DNA from: JAYYPW01 sp036128855 | GTDB lineage: Bacteria > Pseudomonadota > Gammaproteobacteria > Comchoanobacterales > Comchoanobacteraceae | DNA: 64,000 bases | Reading direction: 5' to 3' | Assembly: GCA_036128855.1 (NCBI GenBank) | Contig: JAYYPW010000008.1 | Coordinates: 1-64,000 of the forward strand | Shown here: positions 37,171-45,448 of the stretch, piece after piece | How positions within the stretch are numbered: position 1 is the stretch's first letter | Layout of the letters: the number at the start of each line of letters is the position of its first letter | The notes under the pieces: generated by a model | What the model was told of the DNA's origin: nothing | Seen by the model: only the letters and a program-made list of their open reading frames with translations | Database searches by the model: none | Program-made: the position numbers and the translations under genes

Positions 37171-37176
37171 TATAAT
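37171..37176 (+). promoter_or_regulatory. TATAAT box immediately before rsmB
   Basis: A perfect -10 hexamer ends 6 bp before the rsmB ATG at 37183, so transcription would start at or next to the start codon and give a leaderless mRNA. The -35 region is poor. Confidence 0.4.
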
Positions 37177-37182
37177 ACGAAC

Positions 37183-38517
37183 ATGGACCTATCTTACAAG
37201 AAAAACCTACTCACATGCATAAAAATCGTAGAGCAAGTACTTAAGCAAAAAAAAAGCTTAGCGCAGGTATTGCAATCACATAGACGCTATCAGAACTCTA
37301 ATATTCTCCACACCATATGCAACGGTACATTTAGACAATACCCATATCTAAATAGCTGGCTTAATAGTGTAACGAAGCTAAAACCCAAAGATATAAAAAT
37401 TCGAATATTAATTCTATGTGCACTATATCAATGCCACTTTATGGAGAAAAAAAATATAAAGTCCATAATATACTCAGCAGTTGATACTTGTATTGACATA
37501 AAAAGAGAATGGGCTAAACCGATAGTTAAAGCAGTTTTAGAAAGGAGTCTACGGGAATCTTTGGATGAAAAACAAACCCCAGCAAGCCTTAAACGACTTC
37601 CTGATTGGTTGTATACACGTATTCGAAAAACCTACAACACCGAAGAGCAAGAAAAAATCATAAAAGCATGGAGTAATGAGCCTCAATATATAGGTATTCG
37701 TAGCAATAGCCCCAAGCGCAACACTTTAGACTACCGAGGTATATTGGATAAACATAAAATTGCTCAATACGCGAAAGGACACTGGTCGAAAGCAATCTTA
37801 GTAGATAAAAAATATATCACAGTGCTACCTTTACTAGAACAAAGCGAAGTGTATATACAAGACCCTGTAAATCAATACCTTGTTTCATTCCTGCCCAAGC
37901 TCCCATACCAAGCACAAGTTTTAGATGCTTGCGGGGCCCCTGGTGGTAAATCTGGAGCACTACTAAATCTACAGCCTAACATACACATTACACTACTTGA
38001 TAAAAACGAAAGAAAAATAGCACAGACCCAAGAAAACCTACAGCACTATGAAGATAAGATAACCATTCTACACGCAAACGCATTAGACACAGATAAATGG
38101 TGGGATAGTAAACTATACGACGCAATACTTCTTGATGTACCCTGTAGCGCAACTGCAAATATTGGGCAATTCCCTGAAGTAAAAATGAATAGAACACCTG
38201 AAGAAATACAAAATCTTCAAAACCAACAAAAAAACCTATGCCAAAAAACCTGGACATTACTTAAGCATGGCGGTTATCTTTTATATAGTACCTGTAGCTT
38301 ACTGCGCGAAGAAAACGAAGAGCTACTAGATAAAGCATTATCCCACATGCCAGGATCAGAAATTATACCAATGTACAACCCTCAAACCGGGCTATTATCT
38401 CACAAAGGCGTAATCTTTTTGCCTGACAGTTATACTCGAGGCGGGTATTTTGCTTTACTGCAAAAAAAGTCCGAAAAAACTGTGGATAACAACAAGGAAA
38501 AAGAAGGTACAAAATAA
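37183..38517 (+). CDS. rsmB: 16S rRNA m5C967 methyltransferase
   Basis: 444 residues. An N-terminal NusB-like RNA-binding domain (~1-135) is followed by a Rossmann methyltransferase: SAM motif 'LDACGAPGGKSGALL', catalytic-loop 'LLDVPCSATANIG' (Cys that helps release) and 'LYSTCSLLREENEELL' (nucleophilic Cys). Both Cys of RsmB/Fmu enzymes are present. It is divergent from def-fmt rather than following fmt as in E. coli. Its 3' end contains an inverted DnaA box (38481-38489). 'ANIGQFPE' in place of the usual 'GxIRRHPD' is a diverged loop but still in register. Confidence 0.92.
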   Translation: MDLSYKKNLLTCIKIVEQVLKQKKSLAQVLQSHRRYQNSNILHTICNGTFRQYPYLNSWLNSVTKLKPKDIKIRILILCALYQCHFMEKKNIKSIIYSAVDTCIDIKREWAKPIVKAVLERSLRESLDEKQTPASLKRLPDWLYTRIRKTYNTEEQEKIIKAWSNEPQYIGIRSNSPKRNTLDYRGILDKHKIAQYAKGHWSKAILVDKKYITVLPLLEQSEVYIQDPVNQYLVSFLPKLPYQAQVLDACGAPGGKSGALLNLQPNIHITLLDKNERKIAQTQENLQHYEDKITILHANALDTDKWWDSKLYDAILLDVPCSATANIGQFPEVKMNRTPEEIQNLQNQQKNLCQKTWTLLKHGGYLLYSTCSLLREENEELLDKALSHMPGSEIIPMYNPQTGLLSHKGVIFLPDSYTRGGYFALLQKKSEKTVDNNKEKEGTK

Positions 38518-38913
38518 ATATCATGAGTTATTCACCGAAATGTGCACATTGTCCCCAAAGTTATCCACAAGAACAAGACACGCAAAAGCCCATGGATTTG
38601 GCAAGAAAGAAATTATTTACAGTTATACAGCCCTCTAATATAACTATTATATTTTTATATTATATTTAATAAGCGCAATGCAGGTATAAAAACTCTTTAT
38701 TCTTAACATTTACATACCTAGATAAAAACCGTAGATAATGGTGTTGATTACATAAAAACACAACCAGACCAAGCTATGATAAAGTTACCAAACTATCTAA
38801 AGTAGGATACAAAAGATTTAAACGAAGAACTTATCTTGTACGATTACACTATTATGTTGACAATATATGAATTAATAGTATAATTACCACCTATTCTAAG
38901 CAATCATCTAAAT
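38461..38913. other. Candidate chromosomal replication origin (oriC)
   Basis: Two perfect 9-bp DnaA boxes in opposite orientation (TGTGGATAA 38481-38489, inside the rsmB end; TTATCCACA 38561-38569), then an AT-only stretch near 38637-38672 that could be the unwinding element, within a 396-bp gene-free spacer next to rpmH. Gene direction flips from mostly minus to mostly plus around here, and rpmH-rnpA-yidD-yidC-mnmE, mnmG and parAB lie on the right. dnaA is not adjacent. Supported by pattern only. Confidence 0.5.
38857..38884 (+). promoter_or_regulatory. Consensus sigma-70 promoter of rpmH
   Basis: Perfect TTGACA (38857-38862), 16-bp spacer, perfect TATAAT (38879-38884), 29 bp before the rpmH ATG. 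It is the strongest promoter I see in the window, fitting a ribosomal-protein operon that also drives rnpA and yidD. Confidence 0.8.
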
Positions 38914-39051
38914 ATGAGTGTTACTACTAATCGTATCAGTAATCTAAAGCGCAAAAGAAAACACGGTTTTCGCGCAAGAATGCAAACTAAAGCAGGTCGC
39001 GCTGTAATTAACAGAAGACGCAGCAAAGGACGCCATAGCTTGGCAGCCTAA
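38914..39051 (+). CDS. rpmH: 50S ribosomal protein L34
   Basis: 45 residues. The body 'NLKRKRKHGFRARMQTKAGR' and 'VINRRRSKGRHSL' is L34; the first eight residues ('MSVTTNRI') differ from the usual 'MKRTFQPS'. It opens the canonical rpmH-rnpA-yidD-yidC-mnmE string and is only 4 bp before rnpA. A perfect promoter lies upstream. Confidence 0.95.
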   Translation: MSVTTNRISNLKRKRKHGFRARMQTKAGRAVINRRRSKGRHSLAA

Positions 39052-39055
39052 AGCT

Positions 39056-39376
39056 ATGCAAAAAAAAGTCATAGATCAGACTTTTCTGCAAGGCAAGCTC
39101 TTCCGTACTCGTTACTTCAGGTTTTATTTCTTAAAAAAAAAGCTAGGAAAAATCACCATATGCCCAGTAATAAGCAAGAAAATATTTCCCAAAGCGATAA
39201 CGAGAAATTACTTAAAACGTGTAATCCGCGCGGTTGCACATGAAAAACCTGAGACTATAACACCTGCCAATATTATTGTCGTTACCAACCAACAGATCCA
39301 ATGTTTAGAAATGAAGAGTTTATACAACGAGGTAAAAAAATCATGGAGAAAGTTCCTGGTTTGGGCAGAAAAATGA
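39056..39376 (+). CDS. rnpA: Ribonuclease P protein component
   Basis: 106 residues. The RNR signature is 'KAITRNYLKRVIR', with the aromatic-rich first half ('FRTRYFRFYFLKKK') that contacts the pre-tRNA leader. Binds the RNase P RNA, which is not in this window. Overlaps the yidD start by 4 bp (ATGA). Low similarity outside the signature is normal for this family; position settles the call. Confidence 0.93.
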   Translation: MQKKVIDQTFLQGKLFRTRYFRFYFLKKKLGKITICPVISKKIFPKAITRNYLKRVIRAVAHEKPETITPANIIVVTNQQIQCLEMKSLYNEVKKSWRKFLVWAEK

Positions 39377-39600
39377 TCATCAAACTATGCAAGTTTTACC
39401 AAGCTGCTATTAGCCCACATCTTTCATCTGCTTGCCGTTTTACCCCAACCTGTTCACAATATGCTATCGATGCAGCAGAAAGACTACCTTTTTGGAGTGC
39501 AATATGGCATATTGTTGCAAGATTATTCCGTTGCCACCCGTTTGCAAAAGGTGGATTTGATCCTGTTAAAAATACCGAAAAAAGCGAGAGTCACACATGA
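39373..39600 (+). CDS. yidD: Membrane protein insertion efficiency factor
   Basis: 75 residues from the ATG at 39373, which overlaps the rnpA stop; an upstream frame extension overlaps rnpA by 76 bp and is not needed. Family motif 'YQAAISPHLSSACRFTPTCSQYA' is split here as 'YQAAISPHL' and 'CRFTPTCSQYA', followed by 'CHPFAKGGFDPV'. A short amphipathic membrane-associated protein that assists YidC. Its stop overlaps the yidC start by 4 bp, so translation is coupled. Confidence 0.94.
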   Translation: MIIKLCKFYQAAISPHLSSACRFTPTCSQYAIDAAERLPFWSAIWHIVARLFRCHPFAKGGFDPVKNTEKSESHT

Positions 39601-41258
39601 CGTCATCCAGAAAGCCCCTATTACTTCTTTTATTGTCATTTTTAATGGTCATGCTTTGGCAGGCATGGGTGTTAGACCACATGCAGAAGCCTGAGGGCTC
39701 AAAAACGATAACACCTCCTACTGCGAGCATTGCAAAACCCATTAATATTGCATCTCCTAGTCCTGGAATAGACCAAAACATAACAGTAGTTACAGACTTG
39801 TTTAAAGTACAGATCAACAAGAGAGGTGGGTTTGTTGAGAGGGTTTGGCTCAAAGAGTACCCATCTAGTTTACAAAATGCCGCTCCATTTACTCTATTTA
39901 GTTTTACTGACCAGCATGCATTTCTCGCCCAAAGCGGATTTAGTGGCGACAAGGACCTGTATTTTAACAGTGCTCATAGTCATTATGAGCTTACAGACGG
40001 ACAAGAAACTTTACGTGTAACGCTAGAAGCAAAAGATCAGCATGGTATAAGCTATTCTAAAACGTTTATATTTAACCGAGATCAGTACCATATTGTTCAG
40101 TCAAGTAGTGTACACAACCACTCAACTAAAAATTGGTCAGGATCACATTACAGCACTTTCAGCGGGTATCATGATACGATCCTAAACAATGGCAAAATTC
40201 CTAATGCAAAAGAGTTTAACGTCGATATCGATGCTCCTGAGCCTGCATATTTTACCTACAACACTTACACAGGACCAGCTTATTACACTCCTGAAACCCC
40301 TTACGTGAAGTTTTCCTTTGCTGATATGGCAACCAAAAACTTAAATAAAACCGTAACTACACCAAACTGGATCGCAGTACAACAGCGTTATTTTATTGCT
40401 GCATGGATTCCAGGAGAAGGTGGTGATCAAACACTTAGTAGCAGCTGGCAAAGCGGTAGTATCGGCAAAGCTAATAACGACTTTAGACAGTCTTTTATAT
40501 TTTCAAGCCACGGTGAAACAATGGCTGTCAAACCTGGGGAAAGCTTGACTAAGCAGTCAACATTGTACGCTGGCCCGGAACTGACAGCTCGCTTAGCACC
40601 TCTAGCTCATGGCTTAGACCTAACTATAGACTATGGCTGGCTATGGTTTATATCAGATTTATTATTTCATGTGTTAAATTTCGTACACAAATATTTAGGT
40701 AGCTGGGGGTGGGCAATTATTGTCACCACGTTGCTAGTTAAACTCGTTTTTTACAAAATGTCCGAAGCCAGCTATCGTGCTATGGCATTACAACGAAAGC
40801 TAAAACCTCGTCTTGATGCCATTCAAGAACGCTTTGCAGATGATCCAGACAAAAAAAACCAGGCAACCATGGAGCTTTATCAAAAAGAAAACATCAACCC
40901 GCTAAATGGCTGTTTACCTACCCTATTACAAATACCTTTCTTTCTTGCGCTCTACTATGTTTTAATTGAGAGTATTCAATTACGCTTGGCGAGCTTTTTA
41001 TGGATCCCAGACCTCTCGAGCAAAGATCCTTACTACATCTTACCCGTGATGTTAATTATGAGTATGTTATTGATGCAAAGACTATCACCTAAGCAGTCTG
41101 ACCCAGTACAGGAGCGTACAATGCAGGGGGTACAACTAATGATGGGGGCAATGTTCTCTCAATTTCCTGCTGGACTTGTACTATATTGGTTAACCAATAA
41201 CCTCCTAAGTTTTATTCAACAGTACTATGTAATGCATAAGTACAACGCTTTCGAATAG
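39597..41258 (+). CDS. yidC: Membrane protein insertase
   Basis: 553 residues, typical for gammaproteobacteria. N-terminal membrane helix ('LLLLLLSFLMVMLWQAWVL'), a large periplasmic beta domain (~55-335), then the conserved insertase core with helices around 'WGWAIIVTTLLVKLVFYKMS', 'LLQIPFFLALYYVLIESI', 'YYILPVMLIMSMLLMQ' and 'FPAGLVLYWLTNNLLS'. The groove Arg is expected in 'KMSEASYRAM', but the family Arg at that position is Lys here, a common substitution. Inserts and folds inner-membrane proteins, alone or with SecYEG. Confidence 0.95.
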   Translation: MTSSRKPLLLLLLSFLMVMLWQAWVLDHMQKPEGSKTITPPTASIAKPINIASPSPGIDQNITVVTDLFKVQINKRGGFVERVWLKEYPSSLQNAAPFTLFSFTDQHAFLAQSGFSGDKDLYFNSAHSHYELTDGQETLRVTLEAKDQHGISYSKTFIFNRDQYHIVQSSSVHNHSTKNWSGSHYSTFSGYHDTILNNGKIPNAKEFNVDIDAPEPAYFTYNTYTGPAYYTPETPYVKFSFADMATKNLNKTVTTPNWIAVQQRYFIAAWIPGEGGDQTLSSSWQSGSIGKANNDFRQSFIFSSHGETMAVKPGESLTKQSTLYAGPELTARLAPLAHGLDLTIDYGWLWFISDLLFHVLNFVHKYLGSWGWAIIVTTLLVKLVFYKMSEASYRAMALQRKLKPRLDAIQERFADDPDKKNQATMELYQKENINPLNGCLPTLLQIPFFLALYYVLIESIQLRLASFLWIPDLSSKDPYYILPVMLIMSMLLMQRLSPKQSDPVQERTMQGVQLMMGAMFSQFPAGLVLYWLTNNLLSFIQQYYVMHKYNAFE

Positions 41259-41265
41259 CTAAAGC

Positions 41266-42600
41266 ATGCAAGAGAGTGCTTCCACAATTGTTGCCTGCGC
41301 CACGGGAAAAACCAGAGCAGGAGTAAGCATTGTTCGCATATCAGGTAGTCTTGCGTGTCAAATTACAGAAAAAGTTACGCTGAAACCAGTGCCTTTAGCG
41401 AGAGTAGCGACAAATAGAAAGTTTTTGAATCGTGAAAAAACATTAATAGACAAAGGTTTAGTGATTTTTTTTCCTGCTCCACACTCGTATACAGGAGAAG
41501 ATGTGGTAGAACTACATACCCATGGTAGCCCATTTATTGTCGATACCCTTATCCGAGAAGTAATTGCACATGGTGGTGAGCAAGCAAAGCCTGGCGAGTT
41601 CAGCGAGCGCGCTTTTTTATCGGGTAAGATGGATTTATTACAAGCCGAGGCTGTTTGTGATTTAATCCAAGCACAAACACAGCAGCAAGCTCGTGCTGCA
41701 TGTGCTAGTTTGCAAGGAGTTTTTTCTAAAAGAGTACATGCTTGTGCAAATGAACTTGAAGCGATACGCATCCAGCTAGAAGCGAGTATCGATTTTGCTG
41801 ATCAAGATCCTGAAACATCTTCTTGGCATATTATTCTAGAGAAACTCAATAGTCTTATAACCGAACTAGAAAAACTTATTCAGGATGCACAAAGAGGCGT
41901 ACACACCCAGGCAGGTATACATGTTGTTCTTGTAGGTAGACCCAATGTAGGCAAGTCTTCTTTACTCAACCGGCTAACACAAAGTGACACAGCTATTGTT
42001 ACAGACACCCCAGGTACTACTCGTGATACCATTGAAGCGACAATAAGCCACCAAGGGCAGCTTATACGAGTAACAGATACTGCAGGGCTCAGAAAGGAAA
42101 GTATGGACCCTATTGAGGCAATAGGCATGGAGAAAACAAGAAAAGTATTAGAGCATGCAGACTGTATTTGGTTACTTGTAGACTGTCGCGATTGTAATAA
42201 AAAAATACAGAACACCTTAGATGAACTAATTCCCGAAACTCATAAGCCGAAATGTAGTGTTGTTGCGAATAAAATAGATTTAATTGAAGGGGCGTTAAAC
42301 GCTGATATGTCAGCAATTAGTGCTGAAACTGGTGCTGGTATAGACCAGCTACTACACAAGACGTTAACACAATGTGATCTTAGTGAGTCAGTCAGTTTCT
42401 CTGCAAGAGCACGTCATATTGATGCTTTAGAAAATATGCATGAAAAACTCATATCTGCCAAGGCGCACCAACAGCATGAGCCAGAACTTATAGCTGAAAA
42501 TTTACGCTATGCCCAAGAAGATTTGGGGAAGATACTAGGAACATACTATCCTGACGATTTACTAGATGCCATATTTAGAAGCTTTTGTTTAGGAAAGTAA
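41266..42600 (+). CDS. mnmE: tRNA-modification GTPase MnmE
   Basis: 444 residues. An N-terminal tetrahydrofolate-binding domain ('STIVACATGKTRAGVSIVRISG'), a helical domain, and an inserted G domain with G1 'GRPNVGKSS', G2/G3 'DTPGTTRDTIEA' and 'DTAGLR', and G4 'NKID'. It ends in 'FCLGK', the CxGK motif. Works with MnmG to make the cmnm5 or related modification at U34 of tRNAs. Located 7 bp after yidC. Confidence 0.95.
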   Translation: MQESASTIVACATGKTRAGVSIVRISGSLACQITEKVTLKPVPLARVATNRKFLNREKTLIDKGLVIFFPAPHSYTGEDVVELHTHGSPFIVDTLIREVIAHGGEQAKPGEFSERAFLSGKMDLLQAEAVCDLIQAQTQQQARAACASLQGVFSKRVHACANELEAIRIQLEASIDFADQDPETSSWHIILEKLNSLITELEKLIQDAQRGVHTQAGIHVVLVGRPNVGKSSLLNRLTQSDTAIVTDTPGTTRDTIEATISHQGQLIRVTDTAGLRKESMDPIEAIGMEKTRKVLEHADCIWLLVDCRDCNKKIQNTLDELIPETHKPKCSVVANKIDLIEGALNADMSAISAETGAGIDQLLHKTLTQCDLSESVSFSARARHIDALENMHEKLISAKAHQQHEPELIAENLRYAQEDLGKILGTYYPDDLLDAIFRSFCLGK

Positions 42601-42676
42601 CGGGCAATTTAAAGAAAAAATATTGCAAGTTTGTCATATTCGGGCACAATGATGTAAACCATATGGAAAAAAATGT

Positions 42677-43402
42677 ATGAAACCAGTTATTATTGTACCT
42701 GCACGCTTGGCCAGTCAGCGTCTCCATGCAAAAGCTCTTAAAAAAATAGGTGAAAAACCGTTGATTCAACATGTTTGGGAACGTGCAATAGAAGCAGACA
42801 TTGGCAAAGTCTATGTTGCAACAGACCATAACAGTATTGCTGAGACAGTTACCGGTTTTGGCGGCAATGTCATAATGACAGAGGCATCTGCGCCAAGTGG
42901 AACAGATAGGGTTGCAGAAGCGCTACAGTCTATTGACGAAGATCCTGATGTGGTGATTAATTTGCAAGGAGATTTACCATTTATCAACGCAAAACAAATT
43001 CAAAGTGTACTGGATCCTATCCACGAAGGGTACGATGTTGGTACGCTAATAACCTTTATGGAGAAAGAAAAACAAGAAAATGAGCACTGCGTAAAAGCTG
43101 TGGTATCCACGCAGTCTGGTGAAAAAGTAAAGCGTTGCCATTGGTTTTGTCGTGCAGCCCTACCCTACGGCCATTTTCACTTAGGAGTCTATGCCTATAA
43201 GCCTCATGTACTTAAGCAGTTTTATGAAACACCTCAGCACCCGCTCGAGCTACAAGAAAGTCTTGAGCAACTACGATTTTTGACTGCAGGATTCTCTTTA
43301 GGGGCTGCATTAGTGGATAGTTTGGCCTTAGAGGTAAACACTTCTGAAGATCTACACTATGTACGAAGTGTTGTAAATGGTAGCCGAACAGAAGTAATAT
43401 AG
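42677..43402 (+). CDS. kdsB: 3-deoxy-manno-octulosonate cytidylyltransferase
   Basis: 241 residues. 'IIVPARLASQRLHAKAL' is the CTP-binding loop of the KdsB family (usual 'PARYxSxRLPGKPL'; the PG pair is replaced by HA), with 'VYVATDHNSI', 'APSGTDRVAEAL' and 'VVINLQGDLPFI' following. Activates Kdo as CMP-Kdo for lipopolysaccharide core, so the cell very probably makes LPS. It sits between mnmE and mnmG, where I know of no conserved home for it, and has a possible own promoter (TTGCAA 42623, 17 bp, CACAAT 42646). Confidence 0.92.
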   Translation: MKPVIIVPARLASQRLHAKALKKIGEKPLIQHVWERAIEADIGKVYVATDHNSIAETVTGFGGNVIMTEASAPSGTDRVAEALQSIDEDPDVVINLQGDLPFINAKQIQSVLDPIHEGYDVGTLITFMEKEKQENEHCVKAVVSTQSGEKVKRCHWFCRAALPYGHFHLGVYAYKPHVLKQFYETPQHPLELQESLEQLRFLTAGFSLGAALVDSLALEVNTSEDLHYVRSVVNGSRTEVI

Positions 43403-43423
43403 CACTGTAAATTAACTAGGGTG

Positions 43424-43452
43424 TTGACAAAAGTATAATAATTCAATAAGAT
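43424..43452 (+). promoter_or_regulatory. Candidate sigma-70 promoter of mnmG
   Basis: Perfect TTGACA (43424-43429), 17-bp spacer, TAAGAT (43447-43452), 20 bp before the mnmG ATG. An imperfect 'ggga' ribosome site follows at 43464. Confidence 0.6.
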
Positions 43453-43472
43453 AGTTTATTTTTGGGACGACT

Positions 43473-45353
43473 ATGCAACACAGTTTCGACATAATAGTTG
43501 TCGGCGGTGGCCATGCAGGAACTGAGGCAGCCTTTGCTGCTGGTCGCATGGGGTTACGTACGCTTCTTGTAACTCATAGCATAGAAACAATTGGATTTAT
43601 GTCTTGTAATCCAGCCATTGGAGGCATCGGTAAAGGACACTTAGTCAAAGAGATCAGCGCTATGGGTGGAATTATGCCTAAAGCAGCAGATCAGGCTGCA
43701 ATCCATGTCCGTATTTTGAACGGAAGCAAAGGACCCGCTGTTCGTGCAACTAGAACACAGGCTGATCGAGACTTATATCGTCGCGCGGTTAGACGAGAAC
43801 TTGAATCATGTACAAACGTGCACTTATTTCAGCAGCCAGTGGATGACCTTTTACTCAAAGATGATCAAATAATTGGCGTACAAACTCAGCTAGGTATTCG
43901 TTTATATGCAAAAGCTGTGGTTCTAACAACGGGGACGTTTTTATCGGGGAAAATTCATGTTGGAGATAAGACCCATGATGGGGGGAGAGCTGGAGCTTCT
44001 GCTGCACAAAGCTTGTCATCTTTTTTAAGAAGCCATCCACAGATACGATATGGCCGGCTAAAAACAGGTACACCTGCTAGAATTGACTTAGCATCCATTG
44101 ACATAAGCAAGCTAGACAAACAACCCAGTGAGTATCCATCAACCCCTTTTGATTTTTGGGAAAAATATACATACCCCCAACAGGTTGATTGTTACATTAC
44201 TCACACCAACGAAAAAACCCATAAAATAATACAGGACAACCTGCATTTATCGGCTATGTTTAGCGGAAATATTGAAGGTCCTGGGCCCAGGTACTGCCCT
44301 TCCGTAGAAGACAAGATTCATCGTTTTGCACACCAAAATAAACATCAAATATTTCTAGAACCAGAAGGACTAGAGACGCGAGAAGTCTATCCAAATGGCA
44401 TTTCTACAAGCCTACCATACGCTATTCAACAACGTTTTATTAGAACAATAAAAGGATTAGAAAATGCACACATCACAAGGCCTGGTTATGCAATTGAATA
44501 CGATTATTTCGACCCAAGAGATTTAACCCCATGGCTTGCCAGCAAATGGATAGAAAACATATTTTTTGCAGGACAAATAAATGGTACAACCGGTTATGAG
44601 GAAGCAGCAGCCCAAGGTTTACTTGCAGGTATAAACGCAGCACTAATGGTACAGAATAAGCCTCAATGGTATCCTAAACGACATGAAGCATATATTGGGG
44701 TACTCGTTGACGACCTAAATCAGCAAGGTGCTCAGGAGCCATATCGCATGTTTACGAGCCGTGCTGAGCATAGATTATTACTCCGCGAAGATAACGCAGA
44801 CATACGGTTGACCGAAAAAGCGTATGAATTAGGACTATTAACTAGTAAACAATGGACACAGTGGTCAGAAAAATACCAGAACATACAAAATTATACGCTT
44901 ACTTTAAAAGATCACGTCATACACCCAGGCGATAGTGCTTCTATATATTTAGATGAACAGGTTGGAATAAAAATACAGACAGCAACACACGGCCACGAGC
45001 TTATCAAACGGCCAGAAATATCTACCACTGCAATACAAACTATATTACCGGATACTTTTATAGACACCAAAGCGCTCGAACAGGTTATAATTCAAGCAAA
45101 ATATGCAGGGTATATCGTCAGGCAAAAGCAAGAAGTGGAAAAAAAGAGTAAGCAGAGCATGACAGTGATTCCTAAAGATTTCGATTACACACTTGTGCAA
45201 GGATTATCTAATGAGGTATTGGAAAAGTTAGTGCAGGCAAGGCCCCATACAATAGGTCAAGCAGAAAGAATAGGAGGAGTAACTCCAGCGGCCATATCAC
45301 TACTGATGGTTTACATTAAACGCTATCAACCAATCGAACGTGTTGCCACCTAA
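43473..45353 (+). CDS. mnmG: tRNA uridine-5-carboxymethylaminomethyl modification enzyme MnmG
   Basis: 626 residues, normal length. FAD-binding 'VVGGGHAGTEAAFAAGRMG', 'SCNPAIGGIGKGHLVKEI' and 'RTQADRDLYRRAVRR' are family signatures, as are 'TGTFLSGKIHVGD' and 'QINGTTGYEEAAAQGL'. Partner of MnmE in wobble-uridine modification. Classical neighbour rsmG does not follow; a five-gene block on the other strand and rsmD come between. An in-frame complete copy with its own promoter. Confidence 0.96.
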   Translation: MQHSFDIIVVGGGHAGTEAAFAAGRMGLRTLLVTHSIETIGFMSCNPAIGGIGKGHLVKEISAMGGIMPKAADQAAIHVRILNGSKGPAVRATRTQADRDLYRRAVRRELESCTNVHLFQQPVDDLLLKDDQIIGVQTQLGIRLYAKAVVLTTGTFLSGKIHVGDKTHDGGRAGASAAQSLSSFLRSHPQIRYGRLKTGTPARIDLASIDISKLDKQPSEYPSTPFDFWEKYTYPQQVDCYITHTNEKTHKIIQDNLHLSAMFSGNIEGPGPRYCPSVEDKIHRFAHQNKHQIFLEPEGLETREVYPNGISTSLPYAIQQRFIRTIKGLENAHITRPGYAIEYDYFDPRDLTPWLASKWIENIFFAGQINGTTGYEEAAAQGLLAGINAALMVQNKPQWYPKRHEAYIGVLVDDLNQQGAQEPYRMFTSRAEHRLLLREDNADIRLTEKAYELGLLTSKQWTQWSEKYQNIQNYTLTLKDHVIHPGDSASIYLDEQVGIKIQTATHGHELIKRPEISTTAIQTILPDTFIDTKALEQVIIQAKYAGYIVRQKQEVEKKSKQSMTVIPKDFDYTLVQGLSNEVLEKLVQARPHTIGQAERIGGVTPAAISLLMVYIKRYQPIERVAT

Positions 45354-45448
45354 GCAACATGGATAATATTGTGTACTAAAGTACAATTTGCCAAAGATAG
45401 CAAAGCGCAGTAATATAAAAACAATTTAACAATTGCAAGGCAGGTACT

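Noticed and set aside
39301..39372. Upstream extension of yidD
   Set aside because: It would overlap rnpA by 76 bp; the family starts at the ATG overlapping the rnpA stop.
45370..45395. Hairpin 'tgtactaaagtaca' after mnmG as a terminator
   Set aside because: The usable stem is only five pairs of mixed composition and lacks a following T-run.
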